Source: Bacillota bacterium
GTDB taxonomy: Bacteria > Bacillota > Clostridia > Oscillospirales > Oscillospiraceae
Assembly: GCA_029098045.1 (NCBI GenBank)
Contig: JAQXNO010000011.1
Coordinates: forward strand, 1 to 41,230
Direction of reading: 5' to 3'
DNA: 41,230 nt
Positions 1 through 8,175 of this stretch are shown one piece after another. Every line of letters begins with the position of its first letter. The stretch's first letter is position 1. The translations under genes and the position numbers were made by a program. The notes under the pieces were generated by a model, which was not told the origin of the DNA, searched no databases, and saw only the letters and a program-made list of their open reading frames with translations.

Positions 1-2
1 GC

Positions 3-149
3 AACGGCACCAAAAATCCGTATGGATATTTGACATATACAGCCGCCAAAAAAGTGAGTGAAATAGTTGAAAAATTATACTTATTCTTCAGTAATATTGA
101 ACATATTGGAAGCAAATATTTTGCATGGGATAATTCTTGCAAAGTTTAG
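3..149 (+). CDS. 3' end of a truncated CDS of unknown function (..NGTKNPYGYLTYTAAKKVSEIVEKLYLFFSNIEHIGSKYFAWDNSCKV*)
   Basis: Open frame from the window edge to a TAG at 147-149, followed by a hairpin. Confidence 0.45.
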   Translation, partial: NGTKNPYGYLTYTAAKKVSEIVEKLYLFFSNIEHIGSKYFAWDNSCKV

Positions 150-160
150 GCTATAAAAAA

Positions 161-194
161 AATCGTGCCGGAGATTCCACTCCGACACGACTTG
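161..194 (+). terminator. Hairpin, putative terminator
   Basis: tcgtgccggag ... ctccgacacga inverted repeat just after the stop codon. Confidence 0.45.
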
Positions 195-247
195 CAATTA
201 TTTGTGTTTTGTCTCTACCCCAACTATTGACATAGAACCAAAAGAGA

Positions 248-274
248 ACCGGGAGCCGTGGCTCCCGGTTTTAA
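248..274. terminator. Bidirectional terminator-like hairpin
   Basis: aaccgggagcc / ggctcccggtt followed by TTTT, at the 3' end of the minus-strand lipoprotein gene. Confidence 0.6.
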
Positions 275-290
275 TTTGCTGTTCTATCAA

Positions 291-812
291 TTATGATTCT
301 GCTTCTGGTTCTGCTTCATACAGCGTAAGAGTGCCTTCAATACGATTGATTACAGGGTTCTCAAAAACCATGATATACTGAATATCTCCGTTAGAAGCTG
401 GAGCCAGTTCGCAGTTCGTCATAAGATGCGGAGAAATGAAATCTTTTGTCGCAATGGTTATGATTTCGTTATACGGTTCTATCTTTCTATCTTCAACAAT
501 AACAAATGTCTGGGTTTGATAATCAATGTTTGCACCCTTTACTGCCCCATCACAACTGAAATCCACAATAATTTTGCCATCTTGCTCCTCAACAAATCTC
601 TCCGTATATTCACTTTTTAGAGAGAAAACTAAATCAACTTTCAAAGTATCATATTCGTCAAAAGCATTTTTTGTCCAAGTCTCTACCTGTTCAACCGTGA
701 AATATTCATCCCAATTTTCTGTCGTGATTTCAATAGTTTCCTTTTTCTTTCCACAAGCACACAAGGACAGACATAAAGCAAGTGCCAAGAGTATAGAGAT
801 TGTCTTTTTCAT
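291..812 (-). CDS. Small lipoprotein of unknown function
   Basis: MKKTISILLALALCLSLCACGKKK signal peptide with lipobox; SD-like aagaagga upstream. The listed ORF start (1028) is too early. Confidence 0.75.
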   Translation of the reverse strand: MKKTISILLALALCLSLCACGKKKETIEITTENWDEYFTVEQVETWTKNAFDEYDTLKVDLVFSLKSEYTERFVEEQDGKIIVDFSCDGAVKGANIDYQTQTFVIVEDRKIEPYNEIITIATKDFISPHLMTNCELAPASNGDIQYIMVFENPVINRIEGTLTLYEAEPEAES

Positions 813-837
813 TTGCGTTCCTTCTTTCTGTAATATA

Positions 838-870
838 AAAAAGTGCGTAACCGAAGCTACGCACTGAAAA
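838..870 (-). terminator. Terminator-like hairpin with TTCG loop, directly upstream of the lipoprotein SD
   Basis: On minus strand: gtgcgtagcTTCGgttacgcac followed by TTTTTT. Confidence 0.6.
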
Positions 871-888
871 ACGCATAGCTCCAGTGCC

Positions 889-993
889 GCGACGCAATTC
901 TTCGGAACCCACAGGGAACGCAAAGCGGAGAATGCGTTTTTGCCAAAGCAAAAAACACATTCCCTGCGGATTTCCAATATTGAATTGCGTCGC
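889..993. repeat. MITE-like long imperfect palindrome
   Basis: 12-bp perfect terminal inverted repeats gcgacgcaattc (889-900) / gaattgcgtcgc (982-993), plus internal nested pairing (cagggaa/ttccctg; gaatgcgtttttgc/gcaaaaaacacattc). Confidence 0.65.
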
Positions 994-1182
994 AAGATTA
1001 TGTTATCACACCTGTCCAGAAAAATCAAGGTAAATAGGCAATCTCATTCTTTTCTCGCTGCTTCTGGTATGCTATACTAACACAAAACCCACCACGGGAG
1101 GGATACCGATGGCGAATTACGAAAAGTGTTATTTTGCCGTCCGTCTCCTGCTTCTGATACAGAAACCGAACGGTCACAAAAC

Positions 1183-1208
1183 GGGCTGTCCGGGAGGCCA
1201 GCCCCTAC
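1183..1208 (-). repeat. REP-like element (GTAG + hairpin)
   Basis: Reverse complement: GTAG GGGCTG GCCTCCCGGA CAGCCC. Confidence 0.75.
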
Positions 1209-1245
1209 GGGATACTCTGTCTTTCTGCATCTTTCCTCAGAAAAC

Positions 1246-1271
1246 GTAGGGGGCGGCCTCCCGGACGCCCC
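1246..1271 (+). repeat. REP-like element (GTAG + hairpin)
   Basis: GTAG GGGGCG GCCTCCCGGA CGCCCC; same loop as the 1183 copy with compensatory stem changes. Confidence 0.75.
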
Positions 1272-1315
1272 GCGATAAACAAGACAAATGCCATACCACC
1301 ACCGGAGGTGACAAT

Positions 1316-1831
1316 ATGCGTCTGCCCCAGCGAAAACAGTCCCGCCTTGGCTGTTTCAATTACAGCGAATCCGGTTCCTATTTTATCACGATCTGCACAG
1401 AAGGTCGCAGAAAGATCCTTTCGGAGATATCCGCAGGAGCAGGCTTCCCGGACAGCCCGGAGGTAACCATTCATCTATTGAACAGTGGAAAAATAACGGA
1501 AAAATGGATACAGGAGATGAACCGCCATTATGACGACATTTCTGTTGACTGTTATGTCATCATGCCCGATCACGTGCATCTGCTTCTGTCCCTGACAGAG
1601 AAAAGCGGGCTGTCCGGGAGGCCAGCCCCTACTGCGGAATCTCGTTGCAATGCCGCTGTTTCCCGGTTTGTAGGGACATTGAAACGATTTACGAACCGGG
1701 AAATTGGTGAATCAATCTGGCAGCGGTCTTTTTATGACCACGTGATCCGAAATCAACAGGATTATGCGCAAATATGGAACTATATCGAAGATAATCCTCG
1801 AAAATGGATTTACGCACACGACCGTCTGTAA
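1316..1831 (+). CDS. REP-associated tyrosine transposase (RAYT), Y1/IS200-like HUH transposase
   Basis: SYFITICTEGR, MPDHVHLLLSL (HUH), IWNYIEDNPRKW (catalytic Tyr region); ggaggtgac SD upstream. Confidence 0.9.
   Translation: MRLPQRKQSRLGCFNYSESGSYFITICTEGRRKILSEISAGAGFPDSPEVTIHLLNSGKITEKWIQEMNRHYDDISVDCYVIMPDHVHLLLSLTEKSGLSGRPAPTAESRCNAAVSRFVGTLKRFTNREIGESIWQRSFYDHVIRNQQDYAQIWNYIEDNPRKWIYAHDRL
1607..1632 (-). repeat. REP-like element inside the RAYT coding sequence
   Basis: 26-bp perfect copy of 1183-1208. Confidence 0.8.
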
Positions 1832-1850
1832 GACTGATCCTCAAAAAACA

Positions 1851-1902
1851 GGAAGCACATCTTCACTGATTTCTCAGAAAGGATGTGCTTCCTTGCTTTT
1901 TG
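1851..1902 (+). terminator. Rho-independent terminator after the RAYT
   Basis: 11-bp perfect stem ggaagcacatc/gatgtgcttcc followed by ttgcttttt. Confidence 0.75.
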
Positions 1903-1911
1903 CTTGGATAA

Positions 1912-1934
1912 GGGACGGGAAACCCGTCCCCTAC
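1912..1934 (-). repeat. Second-type GTAG-headed hairpin (REP-like)
   Basis: gggacggg aaa cccgtccc + ctac: perfect 8-bp stem with GTAG on the minus strand. Confidence 0.55.
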
Positions 1935-1966
1935 ATTTGGTGTTCAAAAGTGGGCTGTTTACCCGC

Positions 1967-2023
1967 TTACTTTAGGCTTTCCTCAACAGCAACGGCCAGG
2001 TCGACGGTCATACCGACCATGGG
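1967..2023 (-). pseudogene. Duplicated 3' fragment of the adjacent GGGtGRT gene
   Basis: Encodes PMVGMTVDLAVAVEESLK*; real C-terminus is PMVGMTVSVAVAVEESQK*. 1981-2023 vs 2131-2173 identical at 39/43 bases. Confidence 0.75.
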
Positions 2024-2116
2024 TGAGCAATGCAAAGCATTGCGAGTAGAAATAGCCGCAACCTGCCGGTGGCAGGTTGCCACCTTACCCATGGGAGCAG
2101 AAGTATTCCGCTTTGA

Positions 2117-3115
2117 TTACTTCTGGGACTCCTCAACAGCAACAGCCACGGAGACGGTCATACCGACCATGGGATTGTTGCCTGCGCCCAGAAAGCCCAT
2201 CATTTCCACGTGGGCGGGGACGGAGGAGGAGCCTGCGAACTGGGCATCGCTGTGCATACGGCCCATGGTGTCGGTCATGCCGTAGGAAGCGGGGCCGGCA
2301 GCCATGTTATCGGGGTGCAGGGTACGGCCGGTGCCGCCGCCGGAAGCTACGGAGAAGTACTTCTTGCCCTGCTCGATGCACTCCTTCTTGTAGGTGCCTG
2401 CAACGGGGTGCTGGAAGCGGGTGGGGTTGGTGGAGTTGCCGGTGATGGAAACGTCAACACCCTCGTGATGCATGATGGCAACACCCTCGCGGACGTCGTC
2501 ACAGCCGTAGCAGTTGACAGCAGCGCGCTCGCCGTCGGAGTAGGGGATCTTCTTGACAATCTTCAGCTCGCCGGTGTAGTAATCAAACTGGGTCTGCACG
2601 TAGGTGAAGCCGTTGATACGGGAGATGATCTGCGCAGCGTCCTTGCCCAGACCGTTCAGGATAACCCGCAGGGGCTCCTTACGAGCCTTGTTGGCGGAGC
2701 GGGCAATGCCGATGGCACCTTCAGCGGCAGCGAAGGACTCGTGACCGGCCAGGAAAGCGAAGCACTTGGTCTCTTCACGCAGCAGCATGGCACCCAGATT
2801 GCCGTGACCCAGGCCGACCTTGCGGTCTTCCGCCACGGAGCCGGGGATGCAGAATGCCTGCAGGCCGATGCCGATGGCCTCAGCAGCGTCGGCAGCCTTG
2901 GTAGCACCCTTCTTCAGAGCGATGGCAGCGCCAACGCAGTATGCCCATGCCACGTCCTCGAACGCGATGGGCTGAATGCCCTTGACGATCTCGTAGGGGT
3001 CGAAGCCCTTTGCGACGCAGATCTCGCGGCACTCTTCAACGGAGTTCAGGCCGTACTGAGCGAGGACACCGTTGATTTTGTCGATTTTTCTTTCGTAACC
3101 TTCAAACAGAGCCAT
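2117..3115 (-). CDS. GGGtGRT family protein (function unknown)
   Basis: FSVASGGGTGRTLHPDNMAAGPASYGMTDTMGRMHSDAQFAGSSSVPAHVEMMGFLGAGNNPMVGM signature. Confidence 0.9.
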   Translation of the reverse strand: MALFEGYERKIDKINGVLAQYGLNSVEECREICVAKGFDPYEIVKGIQPIAFEDVAWAYCVGAAIALKKGATKAADAAEAIGIGLQAFCIPGSVAEDRKVGLGHGNLGAMLLREETKCFAFLAGHESFAAAEGAIGIARSANKARKEPLRVILNGLGKDAAQIISRINGFTYVQTQFDYYTGELKIVKKIPYSDGERAAVNCYGCDDVREGVAIMHHEGVDVSITGNSTNPTRFQHPVAGTYKKECIEQGKKYFSVASGGGTGRTLHPDNMAAGPASYGMTDTMGRMHSDAQFAGSSSVPAHVEMMGFLGAGNNPMVGMTVSVAVAVEESQK

Positions 3116-3130
3116 TGCAGCATCCTCCTC

Positions 3131-3823
3131 TTATTCGTGACGGGGGTCGATGTACTTGGCGGCACCTGCGAAACGGCCATAGGAACCCTTAGCCTTCTTC
3201 AGCGCCTCGTTGGCATCGTCGCCCTTCTTGATGAAGTCCATCATCTTGCCCAGATTGATGAACTCGTAACCGATGATCAGGTCGTCCTCGTCCAGAGCGA
3301 CGCGGGTGACGTAACCCTCAGCCATCTCCAGGTAGCGGGGGCCCTTTGCCTTGGTGGCGAACATGGTGCCGACCTGGCTGCGCAGACCCTTGCCCAGATC
3401 CTCCAGAGAAGCGCCGACGGCCAGACCGTCTTCGGAGAATGCGGACTGGGTACGGCCATAGACGATCTGCAGGAACAGTTCGCGCATTGCGGTGTTGATG
3501 GCGTCACAGACAAGGTCCGTGTTCAGAGCTTCCAGAATGGTCTTGCCGATCAGGATCTCGGAAGCCATAGCGGCGGAGTGGGTCATGCCGGAGCAGCCCA
3601 GAGTCTCAACCAGAGCTTCTTCAATGATACCTTCCTTGACGTTCAGGGTCAGCTTGCAGCAACCCTGCTGGGGAGCACACCAGCCGATACCGTGGGTAAA
3701 ACCGCTGATGTCAGAGATCTGCTTGGCCTGAACCCACTTGCCCTCTTCGGGGATGGGAGCGGGACCGTGATAGGCACCCTTGGCCACGGAGCACATATGC
3801 TGTACTTCTGCACTATAAATCAT
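3131..3823 (-). CDS. NifU/IscU-like iron-sulfur scaffold protein (GGGtGRT-associated)
   Basis: MIYSAEVQHMCSVAKG..APQQGCCKLTLNVKEGIIEEALVETLGCSGMTHSAAMASEILIGKT; Cys-containing NifU_N-like features; adjacent to GGGtGRT gene. Confidence 0.8.
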   Translation of the reverse strand: MIYSAEVQHMCSVAKGAYHGPAPIPEEGKWVQAKQISDISGFTHGIGWCAPQQGCCKLTLNVKEGIIEEALVETLGCSGMTHSAAMASEILIGKTILEALNTDLVCDAINTAMRELFLQIVYGRTQSAFSEDGLAVGASLEDLGKGLRSQVGTMFATKAKGPRYLEMAEGYVTRVALDEDDLIIGYEFINLGKMMDFIKKGDDANEALKKAKGSYGRFAGAAKYIDPRHE

Positions 3824-3986
3824 GGCAAATTTCCTTTCTTTCTAAAGGCGGTTCAAGCGCCTTTGGATTTACTGATACGGATAATCCGAAAGCCGGATTT
3901 TTTCCAGTAACATTATAATCAAGGATGCTTCAAAAGTCAAATCTTTTGTAGCCATATGGGCAGGTTTCTTCTGCGCCGCGAAGCGT

Positions 3987-4012
3987 AAAAAACGGAGGCA
4001 TTTCTGCCTCCG
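3987..4012 (-). terminator. Rho-independent terminator
   Basis: Minus strand cggaggcagaaatgcctccg followed by TTTTTT. Confidence 0.85.
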
Positions 4013-4023
4013 ATACGATTCGT

Positions 4024-5310
4024 CTAGCCCACACCCAGCAGGCCATATTGCGCCTTGAAGCGCAGAATGCGCTCCACGATGGCGTCCAGCCGGGCTTCGC
4101 TGAGGCCGCCCGTTTCCACGGCTTCCACCACCGCGTCAAAGGACCGGATAAAATCAATGGGCATCAGCAGAAGATCACAGCCCGCGCGCAGCGCTTCCAG
4201 CGGGGCACGGTCGGAGCCATACAGATCGGTAATGGCATCCATCTCCAGAGAATCGGTGATCACAAGCCCTTGAAAGCCCAATTGGGTTTTCAAAATGCCG
4301 GTGACGACCTGCTCCGACATGGTGGCCGGGGTGTTGCTGCCTGTCACGTTGGGCAGTGAAATGTGACCCGTCATCACCCAATCGCCGCTTCCGGCGGCTT
4401 CAAAGGGAAGCCATTCGCAGGCGGACAGCTCCACCATTGTCTTGTAGCTGACAGCAAGACCGTCGTGGCTGTCCTCTTTGGTATCGCCGTGGCCGGGAAA
4501 ATGCTTGAATACCGGGATGATCCCGGATTCACGAAGCCCCTGTGCCATGGCAGAAGCCATCTGGGCGGCAATCTCAGGATCGGAGGAAAAAGCCCGATCC
4601 CCGATGACGGTGTTTTTCGGGTTGGTATTCACATCAGCAATCGGCGCGAAATCCGTGTTGAAGCCGTAGGAAGCCAGATATGTACCGATGCTGCGACCCA
4701 TTTCCAGCGCATTTTTCGGATCGCCGGTTTTGCCGACGGCTGCCGCGCTTTTGTATTTGGGAAGCCGGAAGGCACTGTGATTGGCAAGCCTTGCAATGGA
4801 GCCGCCCTCCTCATCCACGCAGATGAACAAGGGAATCTCCACAGCCGCCTGCAGCGAAGCGTTGAAGGCGGTGATCTGCGCGGGGGATTCGATGTTCTTG
4901 CTGAACATGACGATACCGCCCACGGGGTATTCCTTCAGCGCGTCTTTCATGGCATCCGTAAGCTGGGTGTAGCCCCCGGTTTTGGAATTGCCGGCCTCGC
5001 CTGTCAGATTCAAAGACTCCGGGCGGATGACAAACAACTGTCCGACCTTTTCCCGCAGGGTCATTTCACGAAGCAGTGTGCGGATGTAGTCCGGCGCTTC
5101 CGTAGTTTCCGGCACTGCGGCTTCCGTTTCCTGTGTGGGAGGCGGCAGCTCTTCCTGCGTGGGAGAAGGCACCCCCTCCTGCGGCGTGGTGGCAGGCACA
5201 GATGCCATGACGGAGGTGTCCTCCCCGGACGGCTGCGGCAAAACAGCCGCAATCAGGCAGACCAGAAGGACAAGGCATAACAGAAGCAGGATGATTTTAG
5301 CTCTGTCCAT
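4024..5310 (-). CDS. Membrane-anchored GH3 beta-N-acetylhexosaminidase (NagZ-like)
   Basis: N-terminal TM, Pro/Thr-rich linker, then KHFPGHGDTKEDSHDG GH3 signature. Confidence 0.9.
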   Translation of the reverse strand: MDRAKIILLLLCLVLLVCLIAAVLPQPSGEDTSVMASVPATTPQEGVPSPTQEELPPPTQETEAAVPETTEAPDYIRTLLREMTLREKVGQLFVIRPESLNLTGEAGNSKTGGYTQLTDAMKDALKEYPVGGIVMFSKNIESPAQITAFNASLQAAVEIPLFICVDEEGGSIARLANHSAFRLPKYKSAAAVGKTGDPKNALEMGRSIGTYLASYGFNTDFAPIADVNTNPKNTVIGDRAFSSDPEIAAQMASAMAQGLRESGIIPVFKHFPGHGDTKEDSHDGLAVSYKTMVELSACEWLPFEAAGSGDWVMTGHISLPNVTGSNTPATMSEQVVTGILKTQLGFQGLVITDSLEMDAITDLYGSDRAPLEALRAGCDLLLMPIDFIRSFDAVVEAVETGGLSEARLDAIVERILRFKAQYGLLGVG

Positions 5311-5968
5311 GGGGGAAATCTCCTTGTATCAGTTTCACAAAGGCGGCTTTGTCGGCTGCGCCAAAGTATGCAGAACCGGCCACCAGAACATCCGCGCCGT
5401 TTTCCTTGCAAAGGATGTGGGTATTGGCATCGACGCCCCCATCCACTTCAATGTGGCAGGCGGGGTTGATCCCATCCATCCATGCCCGGAGCTGCCTGAC
5501 TTTGGGCATCATATCCTGCATGAATTTCTGACCACCGAAGCCCGGTTCTACGGTCATGATAAGGATCATGTCACACTTCTCGAGGTAGGGGATCGCGGCC
5601 TCGGCGGGCGTCCGGGGCTTGAGCACAATACCTGCCTTGCAGCCGAGGGCATGAATCCTGTCCAGCGCTTCCAGGGTATTCTGGGGCTGATCAGCCTCAA
5701 TGTGAATGGTCACGAAGTCTGCACCGGCACGGACAAACTCCTCCACATAACGGATGGGCTTGTCGATCATCAGATGCACATCCAGCGGCAGATCGGTGAC
5801 GCGCCGAAGGGCTTTCACCACAGGCATTCCAAAGGTGATGTTGGGAACAAAGTGACCGTCCATCACGTCCACATGAACAAAGTCGGCACCGCTACCCTCC
5901 AGGGCGCGTATATCCCGCTCCAGATTCATAAAGTCAGCGGATAAAATTGAAGGGGCAATCTTAGCCAT
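5297..5968 (-). CDS. rpe: Ribulose-phosphate 3-epimerase
   Basis: APSILSADFMNLERDI, HVDVMDGHFVPNITFGMPVV, MTVEPGFGGQKFM, EVDGGV. Confidence 0.95.
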   Translation of the reverse strand: MAKIAPSILSADFMNLERDIRALEGSGADFVHVDVMDGHFVPNITFGMPVVKALRRVTDLPLDVHLMIDKPIRYVEEFVRAGADFVTIHIEADQPQNTLEALDRIHALGCKAGIVLKPRTPAEAAIPYLEKCDMILIMTVEPGFGGQKFMQDMMPKVRQLRAWMDGINPACHIEVDGGVDANTHILCKENGADVLVAGSAYFGAADKAAFVKLIQGDFPHGQS

Positions 5969-6112
5969 AACAAAACTCCCATCATGAAAGAATTGATCGC
6001 CGCCATCATATCATGTTCGCGGGAAAAATGCAACAAAAGGGAAAAATTGCCATGTTTTTTTCCGAAGCCGTCAGCCATACTAAGTCTGAATCCAAAAGAA
6101 GGAGGAAGGAAT

Positions 6113-6277
6113 ATGAATTGTCACGCAAACAAGTGCATTGAATGCACCGTTCAGCAGTGCGCATACCATTGCGACAGCGAGAACTACTGCTCTCTGGATC
6201 GCATCCTGGTAGGTACCCACGAGGAAAACCCCACCCAGGATCAGTGTACCGACTGCAAGTCTTTCCGTAAGAGATAA
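6113..6277 (+). CDS. DUF1540-like small Cys-rich protein
   Basis: MNCHANKCIECTVQQCAYHCDSENYCSLDRILVGTHEENPTQDQCTDCKSFRKR; SD ggagga. Confidence 0.8.
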   Translation: MNCHANKCIECTVQQCAYHCDSENYCSLDRILVGTHEENPTQDQCTDCKSFRKR

Positions 6278-6286
6278 TCGTGCAAC

Positions 6287-6315
6287 AAATGCGGCGGCGG
6301 CAGCTGCCGCATTTT
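6287..6315 (+). terminator. Rho-independent terminator
   Basis: aaatgcggc/gccgcattt stem then TTTT. Confidence 0.65.
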
Positions 6316-6328
6316 CACTTCCTTTCAC

Positions 6329-6357
6329 TTGACGAAGGAAGATAAAAGCAGTATGAT
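6329..6357 (+). promoter_or_regulatory. Sigma-A promoter for htrA
   Basis: TTGACG-17 bp-TATGAT. Confidence 0.7.
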
Positions 6358-6486
6358 ATGTTCGATATGCGCGTAAAACCGAAGCGGGTTTCCGCATTTG
6401 CGTTCAAAAAAGGTTTTGCCAATATACATACATTTTTCATATATGCTGTTTATGATGAAAGAAAAAAGCCGAAGGAGGCAATCGAC

Positions 6487-8013
6487 GTGGACAATTACGA
6501 AAATGAACAGCCCCGGGAACCCGTGCAGGAGGATCCTGCCGCTGCCCAGGAGCAGCCTGAATATCAGCCCAACCCCGATCAGCAGCTCTATCACGGAGCC
6601 GGTATGGGAAGGAAGGAATCGCCCTTTGCCGACTCACCCTATGTGATGAACCGCGAAGCGCCAAAGGCGGAGCCCTATACCGCTCAGAATGCATACGTAC
6701 CGCCTGTTCCGCCCGAGAAACCGCCCCGCAAGCCGAAGAACGGGCACGGAAGCGGGAAGGTCTGGATGCGCGTTCTGTGTGCCGTCCTCGCGCTTGCGGT
6801 GCTGGCAGGCAGCTGCGGCCTGACGGCCTATTTTGTCAATGCGCGGTGGGAAAACGAAACGGGCGCAATGATCGAATCCTTTGAGCAGCGCTTCAATGAC
6901 CTGCAGGCACAGATTACCGGCGCGACAGCCAATCAGAACCAGATTGTCGGATACCCGGAGGTGTCTTATGTGACAGCGCCCGGCGCGATCTATCAGAACA
7001 ACGTGGCGTCCGTGGTGCTGATCACGGCGCGGGTGACATCCAGCATCTATGGACAGACCACCACCGGAACCTCCAGCGGCTCCGGCTTTGTGATCACGGA
7101 AGACGGCTATGTGGTAACCAACCACCACGTGATCGAAAATGCCACCAGTGTGAAGGTTACCCTGTATGACGGCACCGAGTATGACGCAAAGGTGATCGGC
7201 TCTGATTCTACCAACGATGTGGCCGTGCTGAAGATCACGGAAGAAGTCAAACTGAAGGCAGTCACAATTGGCTCCAGCACGGCTCTGAGCGTGGGCGATC
7301 AGGTGGTCGCCATTGGCAATCCGCTGGGCGAACTGACTTCCACCCTGACTGTTGGCTATGTCAGTGCCAAGGAGCGCAACGTGACCACAGAGGGCACCAC
7401 CATCAACATGATTCAGACCGATGCGGCCATCAATTCCGGTAACTCCGGCGGCCCCCTGTTTAACGCACAGGGCGAAGTGGTGGGTATTACCACAGCCAAG
7501 TATTCCGGATCTTCTTCCTCCGGCGCAACCATCGAGGGCATTGGCTTTGCAATTCCCATTGATGATGTGATGCCTCTGGTGGATGATCTGATGAACTATG
7601 GCTATATCAACACCGCCTACCTGGGTGTTATGGTCAGCGTGATGGATGCCGACACAGCATCCCGCTACGGCCTGCCGGTGGGCGCCTATGTGGAGGAAGT
7701 AACCTCAGGCTACAGTGCCCACAGGGCGGGCGTGAAGGCAAAGGACATCATTGTCGCCCTTGGCGATTATGAGGTTGAAAATGTCAGCGATCTGACAAAA
7801 GCCCTGCGCAAGTTCAGAGCAGGTGATACCACCACCATCACGGTCTATCGGGGCGGCCAGGAGCTGGTTCTGCCCATTACGCTGGATGAAAAGCCCCGGG
7901 ATACCGACACGGAAGTGCCCTCTGATTACGGCAGCAGCCAGATGCCTGCGGAAGGCGATTACGACGAATGGTTTGACTACTTTGCCCCCTTCTTTGGCGG
8001 CGGTAAGGGTTAA
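6487..8013 (+). CDS. htrA: HtrA/DegP-like serine protease (TM + trypsin-like + PDZ)
   Basis: SGSGFVITEDGYVVTNHHVI, NDVAVLKI, INSGNSGGPLFN. GTG start at 6487 with aaggagg SD; the ATG at 6358 overlaps the promoter. Confidence 0.9.
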   Translation: MDNYENEQPREPVQEDPAAAQEQPEYQPNPDQQLYHGAGMGRKESPFADSPYVMNREAPKAEPYTAQNAYVPPVPPEKPPRKPKNGHGSGKVWMRVLCAVLALAVLAGSCGLTAYFVNARWENETGAMIESFEQRFNDLQAQITGATANQNQIVGYPEVSYVTAPGAIYQNNVASVVLITARVTSSIYGQTTTGTSSGSGFVITEDGYVVTNHHVIENATSVKVTLYDGTEYDAKVIGSDSTNDVAVLKITEEVKLKAVTIGSSTALSVGDQVVAIGNPLGELTSTLTVGYVSAKERNVTTEGTTINMIQTDAAINSGNSGGPLFNAQGEVVGITTAKYSGSSSSGATIEGIGFAIPIDDVMPLVDDLMNYGYINTAYLGVMVSVMDADTASRYGLPVGAYVEEVTSGYSAHRAGVKAKDIIVALGDYEVENVSDLTKALRKFRAGDTTTITVYRGGQELVLPITLDEKPRDTDTEVPSDYGSSQMPAEGDYDEWFDYFAPFFGGGKG

Positions 8014-8036
8014 ACGGGAACATCCAATGAAATCTA

Positions 8037-8075
8037 TCCCCCCCAATACCGGGCTTCCGGTATGGGGGGATTTTT
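8037..8075 (+). terminator. Rho-independent terminator
   Basis: cccccccaataccgg gctt ccggtatgggggg + TTTTT. Confidence 0.85.
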
Positions 8076-8079
8076 ACGA

Positions 8080-8095
8080 TGTCGAAAAAGTCGAA
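8080..8095 (+). promoter_or_regulatory. Tandem 0A-box-like sites
   Basis: TGTCGAAaaAGTCGAA, first copy matching the 0A-box core TGTCGAA; upstream of the Spo0A-like gene. Confidence 0.5.
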
Positions 8096-8113
8096 AACAA
8101 TATGTAGATAAAA

Positions 8114-8130
8114 TGTTGCAAATTGCAACA
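8114..8130. promoter_or_regulatory. 17-bp perfect palindrome, possible operator
   Basis: TGTTGCAA A TTGCAACA. Confidence 0.5.
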
Positions 8131-8175
8131 AGATATGGTATTTTATTGGTGAAATCACATACGGGGTGATGAACG

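Noticed and set aside
1764-2285. 173-aa plus-strand ORF overlapping the RAYT end
   Set aside because: Runs through the terminator, the REP hairpin and the antisense of the GGGtGRT 3' end; no domain or SD support.
2210-3910. 566-aa plus-strand ORF
   Set aside because: Antisense to the GGGtGRT and NifU-like genes; low-complexity Gly/Val/Asp composition typical of shadow ORFs.
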